DNA from: Toxorhynchites rutilus septentrionalis
Taxonomy: Eukaryota; Arthropoda; Insecta; Diptera; Culicidae
Reading direction: 5' to 3'
Assembly: GCF_029784135.1 (NCBI RefSeq)
Contig: NC_073746.1
Coordinates: forward strand, 32,518,387 to 32,582,386
Length of the DNA: 64,000 bases
Positions 46,030 to 56,813 of this stretch are shown piece after piece. The notes below the pieces were generated by a model. That model saw only the letters and a list, made by a program, of their open reading frames with translations. It had not been told where the DNA came from and did not search any database. Within the stretch, counting starts at the first letter, position 1. The number at the start of each line of letters is the position of its first letter. Both the position numbers and the translations under genes were made by a program.

Positions 46030-47830
46030 TAATAGAGATTTGACCCCCTTCCTGTTGGCTGATTGATCTGAAATTTGGAACACACCTTAATCTCTGCAGT
46101 CATTATAAAACTGCGTATTTCATGATCTTGAAAAGGGACGGCGCCAGTGGTTGTATGGTTAGCGTAACAGCCTCACAATCCGATCGGCCTGGGTTCAATC
46201 CCAGCTGGCGTCGTTGGGATTTTCTGAGGCGAAAAATCTCTGGTTACGTCTTCCTTCGGAGCGGAAGTAAAAGAAGTTGGCCCGGCTCATGAGTTGTTGA
46301 GTCTGATAGGTAGGAACAGGTGGAGTCGCCTCCCTGATGTCGGTGATTGGCACTAAAGTGGCGGAAATAGGCCGACGAAAAATAAGCGAAGATAAAAAAA
46401 AAAAAAAAAAAATGATCTTGAAACTTTAAGATGCCGCCCGCTACAAAATGGCGGATCACTTATTTTCGCTAAACCTTATCAATATGGGTTTTTCCAAAAC
46501 CCCATCAATATGGGTGTCAAATGAAAGGCCTTGACTAGTAGAACACAGTTATTTATGAGGAATGCAAATTCAACATGGCCGCCACTATAAAATGGCGAAA
46601 TATATTTCTTTTTTCAAAACCCCATCAATATGGGTATCAATCGAAAGGGATTGACTAATAGAACCAGTATCTTAGGATATCAACAAATATTCACGAGTAA
46701 CGAATATGATTTTATTTTAGTGTAAATGACTTTTTTTCAGCTTGAAACACACTTCCCTCATTAAATTGATGACAATAACAAACGAGTTCATTTTGTCCAT
46801 ATCGCTGATGCATGAACAAATTTGCTATAATGAATGAATGCGGCATAACTTCGCTCTTATTTATACTTCAAATATCAAAAGCAACAAATTGATATTCATC
46901 ACATTTGAAAAGATATTCGTTCCGGCAGTGAATTTTCCAAACATGGCATCCGGCAGCTGCAAAGCAGCACGGGCTCATAACACATTTGGATAGAGACAAG
47001 TAAAAAACCGCGAACAATTCCTAAATGCTGTATTTATTGTATTGCAAGCAGCAATACAATAAAAGTTCCAACTGAATAAAAACCATCCGCACGCAGCAGC
47101 CTCAGGTTAAAAGTAAACAACAGCTGATGTTCATTTAGTTATAATAAGATTCAATTCTGACGTCTCGAATTATCAATATGAAAATGACACTGGGTGAAAA
47201 AATAACCTTCAAAACATATTGAAGAACAAAAGTTCATTTGCTCATATTCACTGGTTGTCTGGATCTGTCATTTTTATTTTCGTTTGGAGTATAAAGGTTT
47301 TCGAGGCAACCTAGCCCGAAAATCTATGCATTTGAGCTTAGCGAAGACTATTTTTTTCAACACTGGATAGAACACAGTTATTTATGAAAAATGGAAATCC
47401 AAAATGGCCACAACAACAAAATGGCGATATATTTTTTTTCAAAACTCTGAGAGTATGGGTATCAAATGAATTTATTTAACTAACAAAATACAGTACACCA
47501 TGAAAACATTCCGAAAAAAACGAAGTAAGAAATAAAAATGTAAAACAATTGTTTAACGGTTTGGATATAGAGAAATATACTAATGATACAAATAATGTAC
47601 TAAAAACTAGAAAATATAACATGTAAAAATTTTTTTTTTGGTTAAACGGTTTTATTGTTATTAAACATGATAATAATACAGATGATATACAAAAGGCTTC
47701 AAAACAATTAGGCAAGTAGCAGTTAGCAGTTATCACACTTATTCTATCAATCATTTATGGCATTGATGAGACTAAAATAAAATCGTGGGCCACGTTGGAA
47801 TTCCATTGTCCACAGTTAGTGGTTTCATCA
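46030..47830. mobile_element. Foldback element family F, copy 3 (left arm and core)
   Basis: Contains ~115 bp units with CCCATCAATATGGGT and AAATGGCG motifs (46430-46680 and 47370-47470), then the AT-rich core 47495-47830 homologous to 21940-22200. The interval 46690-47340 is foreign or diverged. The opposite arm is absent. A SINE is inserted at 46134-46411. Confidence 0.65.
46134..46411 (+). mobile_element. tRNA-derived SINE with perfect 12 bp target duplication and poly(A)
   Basis: A box TGGTTGTATGGTTAGCG at 46148-46164, B box GGGTTCAATCC at 46191-46201, a ~200 bp body, and an A18-19 tail ending at 46411. ATGATCTTGAAA is duplicated at 46122-46133 and 46412-46423, interrupting the foldback sequence TTCCATGATCTTGAAA. 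A complete SINE copy; its intact tail and flanks suggest a fairly recent insertion. Confidence 0.93.
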
Positions 47831-49215
47831 TATGCCTCAAGATCAATTATTATTATAATGTTATTATTATGTTTAATCACAATGAAAAGGTTTAACCTAA
47901 AAAGATTTTTTTACTTTGTTTCATACTGTCATAACGTTTCCTCAAAATAGTTGAAATATTTTGGAAAAACCGATTATTGTTCATGTTAATTTGGTTAGTT
48001 CTATTACATATAACGTTGCACGCTATGTTATGCTCTTGTTGTCCAAAAGGATTGAAATTCAGAGACTGGATTTTCAAACATAAGTGTTAAACAGAAGTCC
48101 CAAAAAAAATCATTACTAATTCTTCGTGAATGTTTCCGATCACTTCTGTGTCAGATTAATTAAGACGGTCCCAATCAGACCCCAATCAATTGATTAACTC
48201 ATTATTTTGAAAGACACGTCCCGTCAAAATCCAACTCACGACATCACGGCAGCCATTCCCCGAGTCATGATCACTCTTTCGTACGTCGGGCTCACGGTTT
48301 TCGCTCGAGCGAGAATTCATCCACGGTTGTTGGAATTCAAATCAGAATCGCTTGGGGAACAGTCACGCTTTCGACCAGCGCCTCATCCGTCAAACGTTGC
48401 TTGGAGAAAATGAAGAAGATGAAGAAGGAGGAGGAGGCACCAGCTGAGAAACACACCCAGCGGGAGATGATGATGACGATGACGGAGCGGGACTAGCGGG
48501 ACGAGATCAAGATTCTCCCGGGTCGGAGTGCGGCGCTATCAAACGTCCTGACCCGGTTCTAATCCGATAGTTCCATCATCGTTCGTTCTCGTCCCAATTA
48601 AACTACCCGTCCGTGTATAATTATGAGGCGATTTGTCGAATGAAATTCAATTTGAGAATAGATATTACCACAACATTAGTGGGATTGGTGCACCAGCGGG
48701 TGGCGCAGTAATCTTATGAGAGGATCCCGAAAGCGACAAGTTGAACAGCGTGTGTGGTCTGGCCAGTTCGGACGGAGCATGAGACCCCGGGAAAAGGCAC
48801 ACGCGTTTGATGTTCATCTGCTTCCTTCTTGCGCTCCCTCTCGCTCTGTCTTTCTAGTCACTATCTATCCTTTCCCTCCTCCTTCCCGTGTCGGCATTAC
48901 GATCAGTTGGTCAATTTTTCACCTCATATCGAACGGTGGGATTGTGGGACTAATTGTTCTTCGGCCAATTTACTGGCAGGGGTGGAGGCTGTTTTGGAAA
49001 CATTCGGTTTCGAGCTGTCAAAACATGTGGAGATTTATGAGGGTTGCGATGTCGGGTCTTTAGGGGGTGGATATCAGAAGAAGGAATAAAACGGAATCGG
49101 CACATGTTTTTTTTTCATTCTTTATTATTTCTTTATAGGTTTACCTGAGTTTGTTTTGACGTTTTGCCGGCAGTTTTTGAAAAATGAATCGAGGCTAGGA
49201 TGGGTACTTGTTCAA
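47831..49215. other. No gene; GC-richer island 48180-49080
   Basis: The overlapping ORFs at 48716-49089 (86-115 codons) are open because of base composition and have no recognisable domain. A purine-rich GAAGAAGGAGGAGG run lies at 48413-48437. No repeat recognised. Confidence 0.35.
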
Positions 49216-49508
49216 GATATTTCTTCTTTATTTCTTTATTTATTTCTTTATTCATCTGACTTTTTACTGTCTTAATGAAATATTAAATATGTGATGGGGA
49301 AAAGCCAGACAAGGGAAGGCATAAAAACCCCACATCTTTTACATGACTTACAAACAATATATATATAAACAAACAGTACATTTTGAACACAACATATAAG
49401 CCACTTAATGTAAAAAAAATTAACAGTGAGCATCAACTGTAGTCAAGTCATAAAAAAAACAAAATAACTGAGTGGAAACTGAGCCCTTGTCCATGGCAGT
49501 CCTCGTTG

Positions 49509-52500
49509 TCAGTGGTATCTATTCAGTCCCTGGAGTCGGTGGTTAAATGCAGACGCAGTAGAGACAAAATCAAAATAGACGAATAATTCATTGAAGCTAG
49601 CGGACATGGAGCGCGCTGGGTCATGTAGTCCGTATAGAGTGTTCCGGGGCTCAAGCAACAGAAAATTCCGTTGGCGAAGCAATCGTTCAGGGGCGTAAAT
49701 GTTGAGTTGCCCTAGCAATTCAGGTGCGTTAATTTCACCGTTTAAAATTTTTGCGATAAACATAGCTTGAGCAATGCTCCTTCTCTGCTGTAATGTCTGC
49801 AATCCCAGTAATCTGCATCGATCTTCGTATCGGGGAAGGTTCATAGGATCCCGCCACGGAAGACGACGAAGGGCATGTCTGACAAATTTCCGTTGGATTG
49901 ATTCGATCCTAGCAGTCCACGTTGATTGATATGGGCACCATACTTGAGAGTTAGATTCCAAAATCGATCTCACCAAAGTGCAGTATAGAGATCGGAGGAA
50001 AAGTGGGTCATTAAATTCTCGGGATATTTTAAACATAAATCCCAGCTGCCGGTTGGCTCTAGAAATCATGTCGTTGTAGTGCAATCTGAAGGTAAATGAT
50101 GAGTCTAGGATGACGCCAAGATCACGAACTTTAGGAACACGATCGAGAGACTGTCCGTCAATTGAATAACCAAATGTTTTCGGATTGAGCTTGCGGTGAT
50201 ACGTAATAACATTACATTTGTGAATGCTTAGCGTTAGCATGTTCCGTGTACACCATTCGGTGAAATGATCCAGCAGCTGTTGTAGAGCGTGGCAGTCCTC
50301 AAAGCTTCGGATGACCATGTAAATTTTGACGTCATCAGCGTAGAACAATCGGCAGCCAGGTGGTAGTACGATAGAAAGCTCGTTAATGAAAATTGAGAAT
50401 AGCAAGGGGCCCAGATTGCTCCCTTGTGGCACGCCTGACAGGTTCGAAAATTGTTCTGATCTTTTCGATCCAATGTTAACGGTGAGCATACGATTCGTTA
50501 GGTATGATTCGAACCAGCTGACAAGATCCGCTGAGACACCGATTCGTCCTAATCGTTCCAGTAGTATTCCGTGGTCAACTCTATCAAATGCTGATTTCAA
50601 GTCTGTGTAGACGGTGTCGACTTGAACACCAGCATCAATGTTGCTTATGCAAAACGAGGCGAACTGAGCCAGGTTCGTGGTAGTCGATCTTTTGGGGTAG
50701 AATCCATGTTGATCGGTGGAAATGTAGTTCTTGCAAGAGTCAAAAAGCAAGTCGTTCAATAAAATTTCGAAAACTTTGGAACACGCACAAAGCGAAGTTA
50801 TGCCTCTGTAGTTTTCGATGTTCTGTCGATCACCTTTTTTGAACACAGGAAACATGATTGACGTCTTCCAACAGGTGGGAAAGCAACGTTGTCTTAATGA
50901 GAGATTGAAGGGTGCAGTGAGTGGACGAATCAACTCCTCGCCACATTTTTTAAGGATGAAGGAGGGAATGCCATCGGGACTAGACATTGAACACTTCAAT
51001 TTGTTTATGGCGAATTTCACTTGGTCCGGTGAGACCGCGAGGTTTCTCAGATGACACACATCTCTAGGTGTATCTCTACAAGCGTCTATAATACGGCATC
51101 CCGACAAAGTCGAATCATTGAACGCACTCCTGAAGTGAGTTGCGAAAAGGTTACATTTTGTTGCGGTGGAATTGGCTACTTCACTGCCCAGAAACATCTC
51201 CGCGGGTAGTCCATTGTTATCCTTCCGTTTTGAATTCACGAATTTCCAAAAATTTCGGGGATGTCTACGTAAATCTTCTTGAGTTCTTATGCAGTAGCGT
51301 TTGTATAAATAGCGGTTGAACGTTCGATAACTGTTACTAGTCCGTGCGAAACATTGCTTGGTGAATACACAGCGGGACTGGCAATAGTCTCGAAGTGCCT
51401 TTGATCTTAGTCGTTTCAAACGTCTCAGGTGTGCGTTTCCCCAGGGTGGCTTGGGGGATGGTCTACGCAATGGGATAAAATCAACCATGTAACCTTTAAG
51501 CAAACTTGTAAAGCAGTCAACTGCAACGTGTATGTCATCTGCGGATTCTAGGAAATGCCAATCAGTTTGGCGTAGGGCTTCTAGTAATCCTTCAGAATTG
51601 GCTCGGTGAAAGTCAAGTCCAGGCTCATCCGGAATGTTTATAAGTACGATGGACTGTGAGAGACTAATCGTTACCTCCAAAGCAGGATGGTCGGCGTCAA
51701 GAGCGGAAAGCGGTTCTGCAGCTTCTTCGAGATGACATTGAGAGAGCGTAGTTTCATTCACCAGAGCAAAATCCAAAATTCGTTCATTTCGATTAGTAAT
51801 ATAATTGATTTGAGACAATCCATGTAAGCTGAAGCCGTCTAGTAGCGAAGCACAAGCAACAGAAATGCTAGATAGTAAGCCATCAACGGAAGGGCGATCG
51901 TTGGTTGAAGTGTTCCAGACAAGTCCCGAATGGTTGTAGTCACCAGGCAAAATGGCAAGATCGGTAGATCGGCGGGAATATATCGCTTCAATTGATTCAA
52001 TATGATTTCTAATGCTTACAAAATCATTTTTGCGGTCAGGTGGGAGATAAATAGCACCGACACTAATAAGGCAGTGTTGCAGTTTCACCTTAACCCAAAT
52101 CTGTTCTAGTGTATCATTTACAGGTGTGGGATCGATGCGACCATTGAGATTATTTGAAGTGGCAATCAACACTCCACCACCGTGTGATTTGCGACTGTTA
52201 ACATGGTTGCGATCAGTTCTATGAACTGTGTAGAGGTCTCCGAAAAGTTGCGATGAAAATATTTTATCGTCGAGCCAAGTTTCCGTGAACACAATTATGT
52301 CATAATGGCAGGATGAAACCGCCAAAAAAACGTCGTCAATTTTTGTGCGCATTCCCCGAACATTCTGGTAATAAACTGTTAATTCGCCAGAATCGATCAG
52401 TGGTGATGGTGACGATGCAGGTTTGATGATTGGTGCAGCGGAATCCAAGGAGACATCAGGGTTCGGTACGATATCTACCCCATCGTTGAAATAAGCGACA

Positions 52501-52916
52501 CTGTCAATGAGACCAGTATCAGGGATCGAAAAAACGGTACTGTAGTCGTACATGCCTGAGGTAGCAAGTTGGAAGACTCCCTCGCCAGTTCCGGACACAG
52601 GAACGGAATGTCTTGGATGGCAGGAAAAGTCAGCGGAGCGACGAGAGCGGTGCTCGACTGTGCCGGGTGGCGTGGGAGCTTCCATTATGCTGTTTTGCGT
52701 ACATTCCGTTGGAAGTAACCATAGACGACCAGATGAACGACGACTATATGACATTGTCATTCTTGGTGACGAGATGTGACTAGAAACGTGACGAAGGGTA
52801 GGTAGGAATTTGATTTTTGAAGGGTTGTACTCGCCTGTGCTAATGTGCTGGAAGACCCCATTCCCATGTCTAAACACAGGTCCGGGACGACTGCTGGCCG
52901 ATGACTGGTGGGACAC
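49509..52916 (-). CDS. LINE ORF2: endonuclease-reverse transcriptase
   Basis: An open frame of 1135 codons. The frame stays open upstream past the ORF1 stop, without an ATG near the junction; the first ATG is at 52758-52760 (MTMSYSRRSS), so translation may reinitiate there or begin on a near-cognate codon. The apurinic-endonuclease domain (roughly residues 178-420) shows YYQNVRGM, FTETWLDD, GGGVLIA, PGDYNHSG and DADHPALE. The reverse transcriptase follows with YRGITSLCACSKVFE, TDQHGFYPKRST, TDLKSAFDRVDH, SGVPQGSNLGPLLFS and the catalytic LFYADDVKIY. No stop or frameshift is present, so target-primed reverse transcription activity is conceivable. Confidence 0.92.
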   Translation of the reverse strand: MSHQSSASSRPGPVFRHGNGVFQHISTGEYNPSKIKFLPTLRHVSSHISSPRMTMSYSRRSSGRLWLLPTECTQNSIMEAPTPPGTVEHRSRRSADFSCHPRHSVPVSGTGEGVFQLATSGMYDYSTVFSIPDTGLIDSVAYFNDGVDIVPNPDVSLDSAAPIIKPASSPSPLIDSGELTVYYQNVRGMRTKIDDVFLAVSSCHYDIIVFTETWLDDKIFSSQLFGDLYTVHRTDRNHVNSRKSHGGGVLIATSNNLNGRIDPTPVNDTLEQIWVKVKLQHCLISVGAIYLPPDRKNDFVSIRNHIESIEAIYSRRSTDLAILPGDYNHSGLVWNTSTNDRPSVDGLLSSISVACASLLDGFSLHGLSQINYITNRNERILDFALVNETTLSQCHLEEAAEPLSALDADHPALEVTISLSQSIVLINIPDEPGLDFHRANSEGLLEALRQTDWHFLESADDIHVAVDCFTSLLKGYMVDFIPLRRPSPKPPWGNAHLRRLKRLRSKALRDYCQSRCVFTKQCFARTSNSYRTFNRYLYKRYCIRTQEDLRRHPRNFWKFVNSKRKDNNGLPAEMFLGSEVANSTATKCNLFATHFRSAFNDSTLSGCRIIDACRDTPRDVCHLRNLAVSPDQVKFAINKLKCSMSSPDGIPSFILKKCGEELIRPLTAPFNLSLRQRCFPTCWKTSIMFPVFKKGDRQNIENYRGITSLCACSKVFEILLNDLLFDSCKNYISTDQHGFYPKRSTTTNLAQFASFCISNIDAGVQVDTVYTDLKSAFDRVDHGILLERLGRIGVSADLVSWFESYLTNRMLTVNIGSKRSEQFSNLSGVPQGSNLGPLLFSIFINELSIVLPPGCRLFYADDVKIYMVIRSFEDCHALQQLLDHFTEWCTRNMLTLSIHKCNVITYHRKLNPKTFGYSIDGQSLDRVPKVRDLGVILDSSFTFRLHYNDMISRANRQLGFMFKISREFNDPLFLRSLYCTLVRSILESNSQVWCPYQSTWTARIESIQRKFVRHALRRLPWRDPMNLPRYEDRCRLLGLQTLQQRRSIAQAMFIAKILNGEINAPELLGQLNIYAPERLLRQRNFLLLEPRNTLYGLHDPARSMSASFNELFVYFDFVSTASAFNHRLQGLNRYH

Positions 52917-52951
52917 GACTGTGATAGGGGGATAGGGGCCTTCCGAACGGC

Positions 52952-53815
52952 TTAAACTGGTGCGTCCCGGGCTGGAGGAATCAAATTCAAATCCAAAATA
53001 GGCACGATTGGAGGGGATATAGTCTCTGGTGGTAGCAACGGTGTAGTAGGCTTTTTGAACTTCGGTGGAGCTCGAAATTTTTGTACGGCATAATCTTCGA
53101 ATTCCCGAAAAAGCAACCCTTCAGGCCATGTTGATGGATCTAGTGCTTTTTCCCTCAATGATTGGTCGAGCCCAATTTTGAAGGATAAGAAAGTGAGGGA
53201 ATCCAACTCTCTACCTTTTGGGATGAGCTTCGCCACAGAAATATCATCCTTAATCCCGAGATTGGCTTTGACCATGGCAGATACCGATTCCGTGGTGACG
53301 TCAGGACGAATTCTTGATAAATACAGCCAGAACCTCCGATCGGTATCATAGCTACAAATAGGCACTGAAACAACATTTGCCATCGGCTTTTTGCTCCCTA
53401 CTTGGCAACTCTCAGCACGCATAGTGGGTTCGATCTCACGAGGTCGTTTTGCAGCTCTGCGCTGTTCAAGCGCTGGCCAGCGTACGCTTGTAGCGGGTGA
53501 AAAATGGTCTACAGGTTTAGAGTGCATTTGCTTTATTTCGGTGCGTAGCTCAGAGATCGCCGTCGTAAGCGTGCGGAGAGGAGATGTTTCATCGGCCTGA
53601 CGTGAGATAACACGAAAATGCGAGTTTTCGAATAGCTCTGCGCATTGGTCACACATCCAGAAAAGATTGTTTCTGTTGGATGTAAAGTACGACTGCAGCG
53701 CGCGAGATACACCAGAACATGCATTCATATGAAAAGCTGCATCACAATAGCCGCGGCAGACGACGTAATCGATGCCCGTAATTGCATTGCAGCACTTTGC
53801 GCAGTTTTTCGTCAT
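52952..53815 (-). CDS. LINE ORF1 with PHD-like zinc finger, 287 aa
   Basis: The start was chosen at the ATG 53813-53815 (MTKNCAKCC); the frame extends upstream only to a TTG. The N-terminal ~58 residues contain CAKC, CRGYC, H-x2-NAC and CDQC spacing typical of the PHD-like finger in ORF1 of CR1-group LINEs. A short Leu-rich helix (SPLRTLTTAISELRTEI) may be a coiled coil, and an RNA-recognition-like stretch (FWLYLSRIRPDVTTESV) follows. The C-terminus is Pro-rich. Expected role: RNA-binding chaperone of the retrotransposon RNP. It precedes ORF2 by a few dozen bases in another frame. Confidence 0.85.
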   Translation of the reverse strand: MTKNCAKCCNAITGIDYVVCRGYCDAAFHMNACSGVSRALQSYFTSNRNNLFWMCDQCAELFENSHFRVISRQADETSPLRTLTTAISELRTEIKQMHSKPVDHFSPATSVRWPALEQRRAAKRPREIEPTMRAESCQVGSKKPMANVVSVPICSYDTDRRFWLYLSRIRPDVTTESVSAMVKANLGIKDDISVAKLIPKGRELDSLTFLSFKIGLDQSLREKALDPSTWPEGLLFREFEDYAVQKFRAPPKFKKPTTPLLPPETISPPIVPILDLNLIPPARDAPV

Positions 53816-54714
53816 GATGATGCGCCTTTGGGTAGGCAATACGATACAAGGGCAAGTCGGTTGGATGCAAGAAGACGATGTAGCGTGCAATTGAAGAAGT
53901 TTTTAAGTGCTTCTCTATTAGCCGTGGAGAGCAGTACGGCTTTGTTGTTTTGCGTCAAAAAGGCACAACACTCGCGAACCGTAATATTAGCCACGACAAA
54001 AAAAATCGGTATACAAACGAACAGATTCCACAACAGTACACTAATAAACAATGATAACACGAAAACAAGATTAAAGGCTTTAAAAAACATGATAAACAAC
54101 GGAAAAAAACACGACATAAAATTTCACTTGTACACAAAAAGAAGTGTTGCAAGAGATATACTAGATCGTAGCAGTGAATAATTGTTAGCATTTGAAGGTA
54201 TCCAATATTATATATGCTTTCAGCCTCACACACTTCTATTGCATGCTTTCGTGAACCATTATGCAAACTAACCAATACCAATTAAATTGATAATTTCGTT
54301 GGAATGTCATCTATTTTGAGATAAAAAATAAAAAAGGGTCTGATATTTTGCGATAGGGAGCAAAACTAACACCTTTTTACGAAAATCGAAGAAACAACTT
54401 CATCGGTTTGGCATGGAATGGCTGAACAAAAGGTCTTTGAAAATCGAACCGTTTTGAGTTGTAGTGATGAACAGATAGAATCGGGGTCCCATCCGGCCAA
54501 CGCTCAGTGAAATCTGTGGTAGAGTGATTCCATTTGAATTGAATTCGGTTGATTTGAATCAAATTTTGCAGATGCATACTTTGTTATAAAACAAACCGTA
54601 CATTGGTTTTTCAAAAGTTCATTTTGATTAGAAAATAATGAAATAAATTCAAGTAAAAGTAACATGAATCGTTAAAGATATTTCCTGAAATTATTCAATT
54701 TTAAGTGTTCACTA

Positions 54715-56115
54715 ATTTGTCAACAAATTTCGAGTGCATTTGACGCAATAAAAATTGTGTATCGAGCTCCCAACCGTTCTCCTCTGCACACCTGATGACC
54801 ATATCAAAACTATTCAACGCAAACTCTTCTGATACATAAGAGCACTCATCATCCCCTCCAAAACTCACAGACTGTGATGTAACATCCACTGTTGGCTGAG
54901 TAGAGTCTTTTCCAGCATAATAGTTGTCCTAATCTTGAGTAAGGTTAAGAATGCCTGCAAAGATTTGAACTCGTCAATGATATCTGTTGTTTCAATCCCC
55001 TCCGCAACATTCATCAGCTTTTCTCTTAGCAAAGATAGTGGTAAATCATCCTCGTCCTCGATTTCATTAGGATTGTAGTGCAAGGTCCACGACTTTTTTA
55101 TCTGCGGAAACTAATTCCCATGCTTGAGCCACCTAATACATTGCATCCTTGATATTTATTTTCTTAACGATTTTTTCAAATTCCCATTCCCGTGCTTGTA
55201 CCTCGCGCATCATAAGGTTTTTGTACCGAGTCTTAATCATTTGTATGATCTTTTGATCCATGGGTTGGATCACTGCAGTAGTGTTAGGTGATAAGTACGT
55301 AGCATAAATCGATCCATCTTCAGTTTTCAACTCATCTCTCCTGAAGCTGCTGTTATTGGAAACCCTGATGCTTTAAGGAAGCTGGAGACTTGGGGTACAG
55401 ATTGGCCGAAAGCTCCATTCTTTGAATAGGGATTTAATCATCCGAACGTTTTTGGATGCCCTGTAGTAAATATTCTTGCAGTTATTTGACGTTTTTCAGC
55501 GCCCAAAACCAGCGCCCAAAACAACCCACTTTCGTCCGCATTAAAAATCTGACATGGAGACAAATTTTTATTGCGAATTTCGGTAGCGAAGTAAGATGGT
55601 CAATGATGGTCACATTGCTAGACAACTTTTCACCATTGAGTTTCAGCAAAAGAATACCTTGTCTTTTAATGATTTTTTCATAGTAACAACGGCTACCGAA
55701 CAAAAATGTTTCAATTTGATTGAAGAATTCTTTTGCCTGCATTTGTAGCATTTCTTGACTAACTGGGATGTGCAGCTACCGTTTCTGCAAAAACCAAATG
55801 AAGAGAGCTTCATCCACTTTCGGGTGTCGAGGTTCCTTGAAGCGCTTGCGTTTAGCTGTAAGTGATCCGTGATATGTACCCCAAGAAAGTATATTTTCAT
55901 TATACGACTGACTGAGAGTTCCTTGCCGTTCTCTGAACTTCGTTAAATTTGCTGTTCTTGGCATATTTAATGCCATAAATTGTGGAAGAAGAATCTCTGT
56001 ACTCTGTACTTTTTAATTATGTCGCTCACTTGCACACCTTTCTCAAGCTCTTGAATAATTTTAACCTTATCTGACAATAGTAAACAAGCACGCCTTTGCT
56101 TTTTACCTCCTTACG
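54715..56115 (-). pseudogene. pogo/Tigger-type transposase relic
   Basis: The minus strand reads, through several frames, as a CENP-B-related transposase: LSDKVKIIQELEKGV with VSDIIKKY (HTH, about 56025-56090), HPKVDEALFIWFLQKR (second HTH, about 55780-55830), FNADESGLFW holding the first catalytic Asp (about 55515-55548), then SPNTTAVIQPMDQ (about 55250-55290) near the end of the catalytic domain. The block with the second catalytic Asp should lie near 55340-55440 but does not read, suggesting a deletion. The acidic C-terminal tail (54701-55083) is broken by frameshifts. Non-functional. Confidence 0.8.
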
Positions 56116-56772
56116 TGGTGATTTTCTATGTTCTAGAGAATGTCCTCTTCCTGATACTCACAAAAGAAGAAGAATGTTCAGATAAACTCACAATGACAAA
56201 TAGAACAGTATGTGCAGAACTTCTTGACTGTTAAGAACTGCTTGCAGTGATACTGTAGAGCTTCAATCAGATAAATGCTCAGGGTAACCATCGTAATCTG
56301 GATACTGTTAGTATTGTATATTTCCTGGACAATACTCTCGGACAGTATTCAACCGATCGGCGTCATTGTTCACGTTAGTAAAATGTCCATTCAGTACAAA
56401 TTCAACCATGTATCGAAATGCGTCGAAAGTTTCCAGAACTAAATTAATTCAACTTTATTGAATTATTTCGTTATCCAGATTGGGATTCAAAATGGAAACT
56501 GGACGTGAAAAAAATATTTTAATAAGTTCAAATGTTCAAAAAAAGGTGTTATTTCTTTCCGCTTCAACAAGGGCAGTACATGTTTTGTAAATATGGAACA
56601 TAATATTCTTGGGTTATATTGACAAAACATTGAGGAAAAAAAATCAGTGCTACCCAATTTTACGGTACCTATTTGTTTGGAAACTTACTAGAAAAATTTG
56701 TTCGAAATAATTTATACTCGAAAAACAATTTCTGTATTATTTATTTTCAATCCTAAAACATTTCAAGATGTT

Positions 56773-56811
56773 ACGTTTGTATCGAGGTTGCCTTATATTG
56801 AGGTATGACTG
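56773..56811 (-). repeat. 5' terminal inverted repeat of the pogo/Tigger element
   Basis: On the minus strand CAGTCATACCTCAATATAAG followed by GCAACCTCGATACAAACG has the pogo/Tigger terminus pattern, and TA flanks it at 56812-56813. It lies ~650 bp upstream of the transposase relic on the correct side. No matching opposite terminus was found near 54200-54700. Confidence 0.7.
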
Positions 56812-56813
56812 TA

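Larger units (their letters stand above)
49216..54180 (-). mobile_element. CR1-like non-LTR retrotransposon, near complete
   Basis: Minus-strand LINE: 5' region from about 54180, ORF1 53815-52952, ORF2 52916-49509, a ~290 bp 3' UTR, and a 3' end of imperfect GAATAAA/GAAATAAA repeats at 49216-49252. A PHD-like ORF1 combined with APE-RT ORF2 is characteristic of CR1-related clades. Both ORFs are uninterrupted. The exact 5' end and target duplication could not be fixed. Confidence 0.85.

Noticed and set aside
48716..49089. 115- and 86-codon ORFs as a gene
   Set aside because: Two frames of the same DNA, low-complexity residues, no recognisable motif.
53645..54181. 178-codon plus-strand ORF
   Set aside because: Antisense to the 5' part of the CR1-like LINE and its ORF1; a shadow frame.
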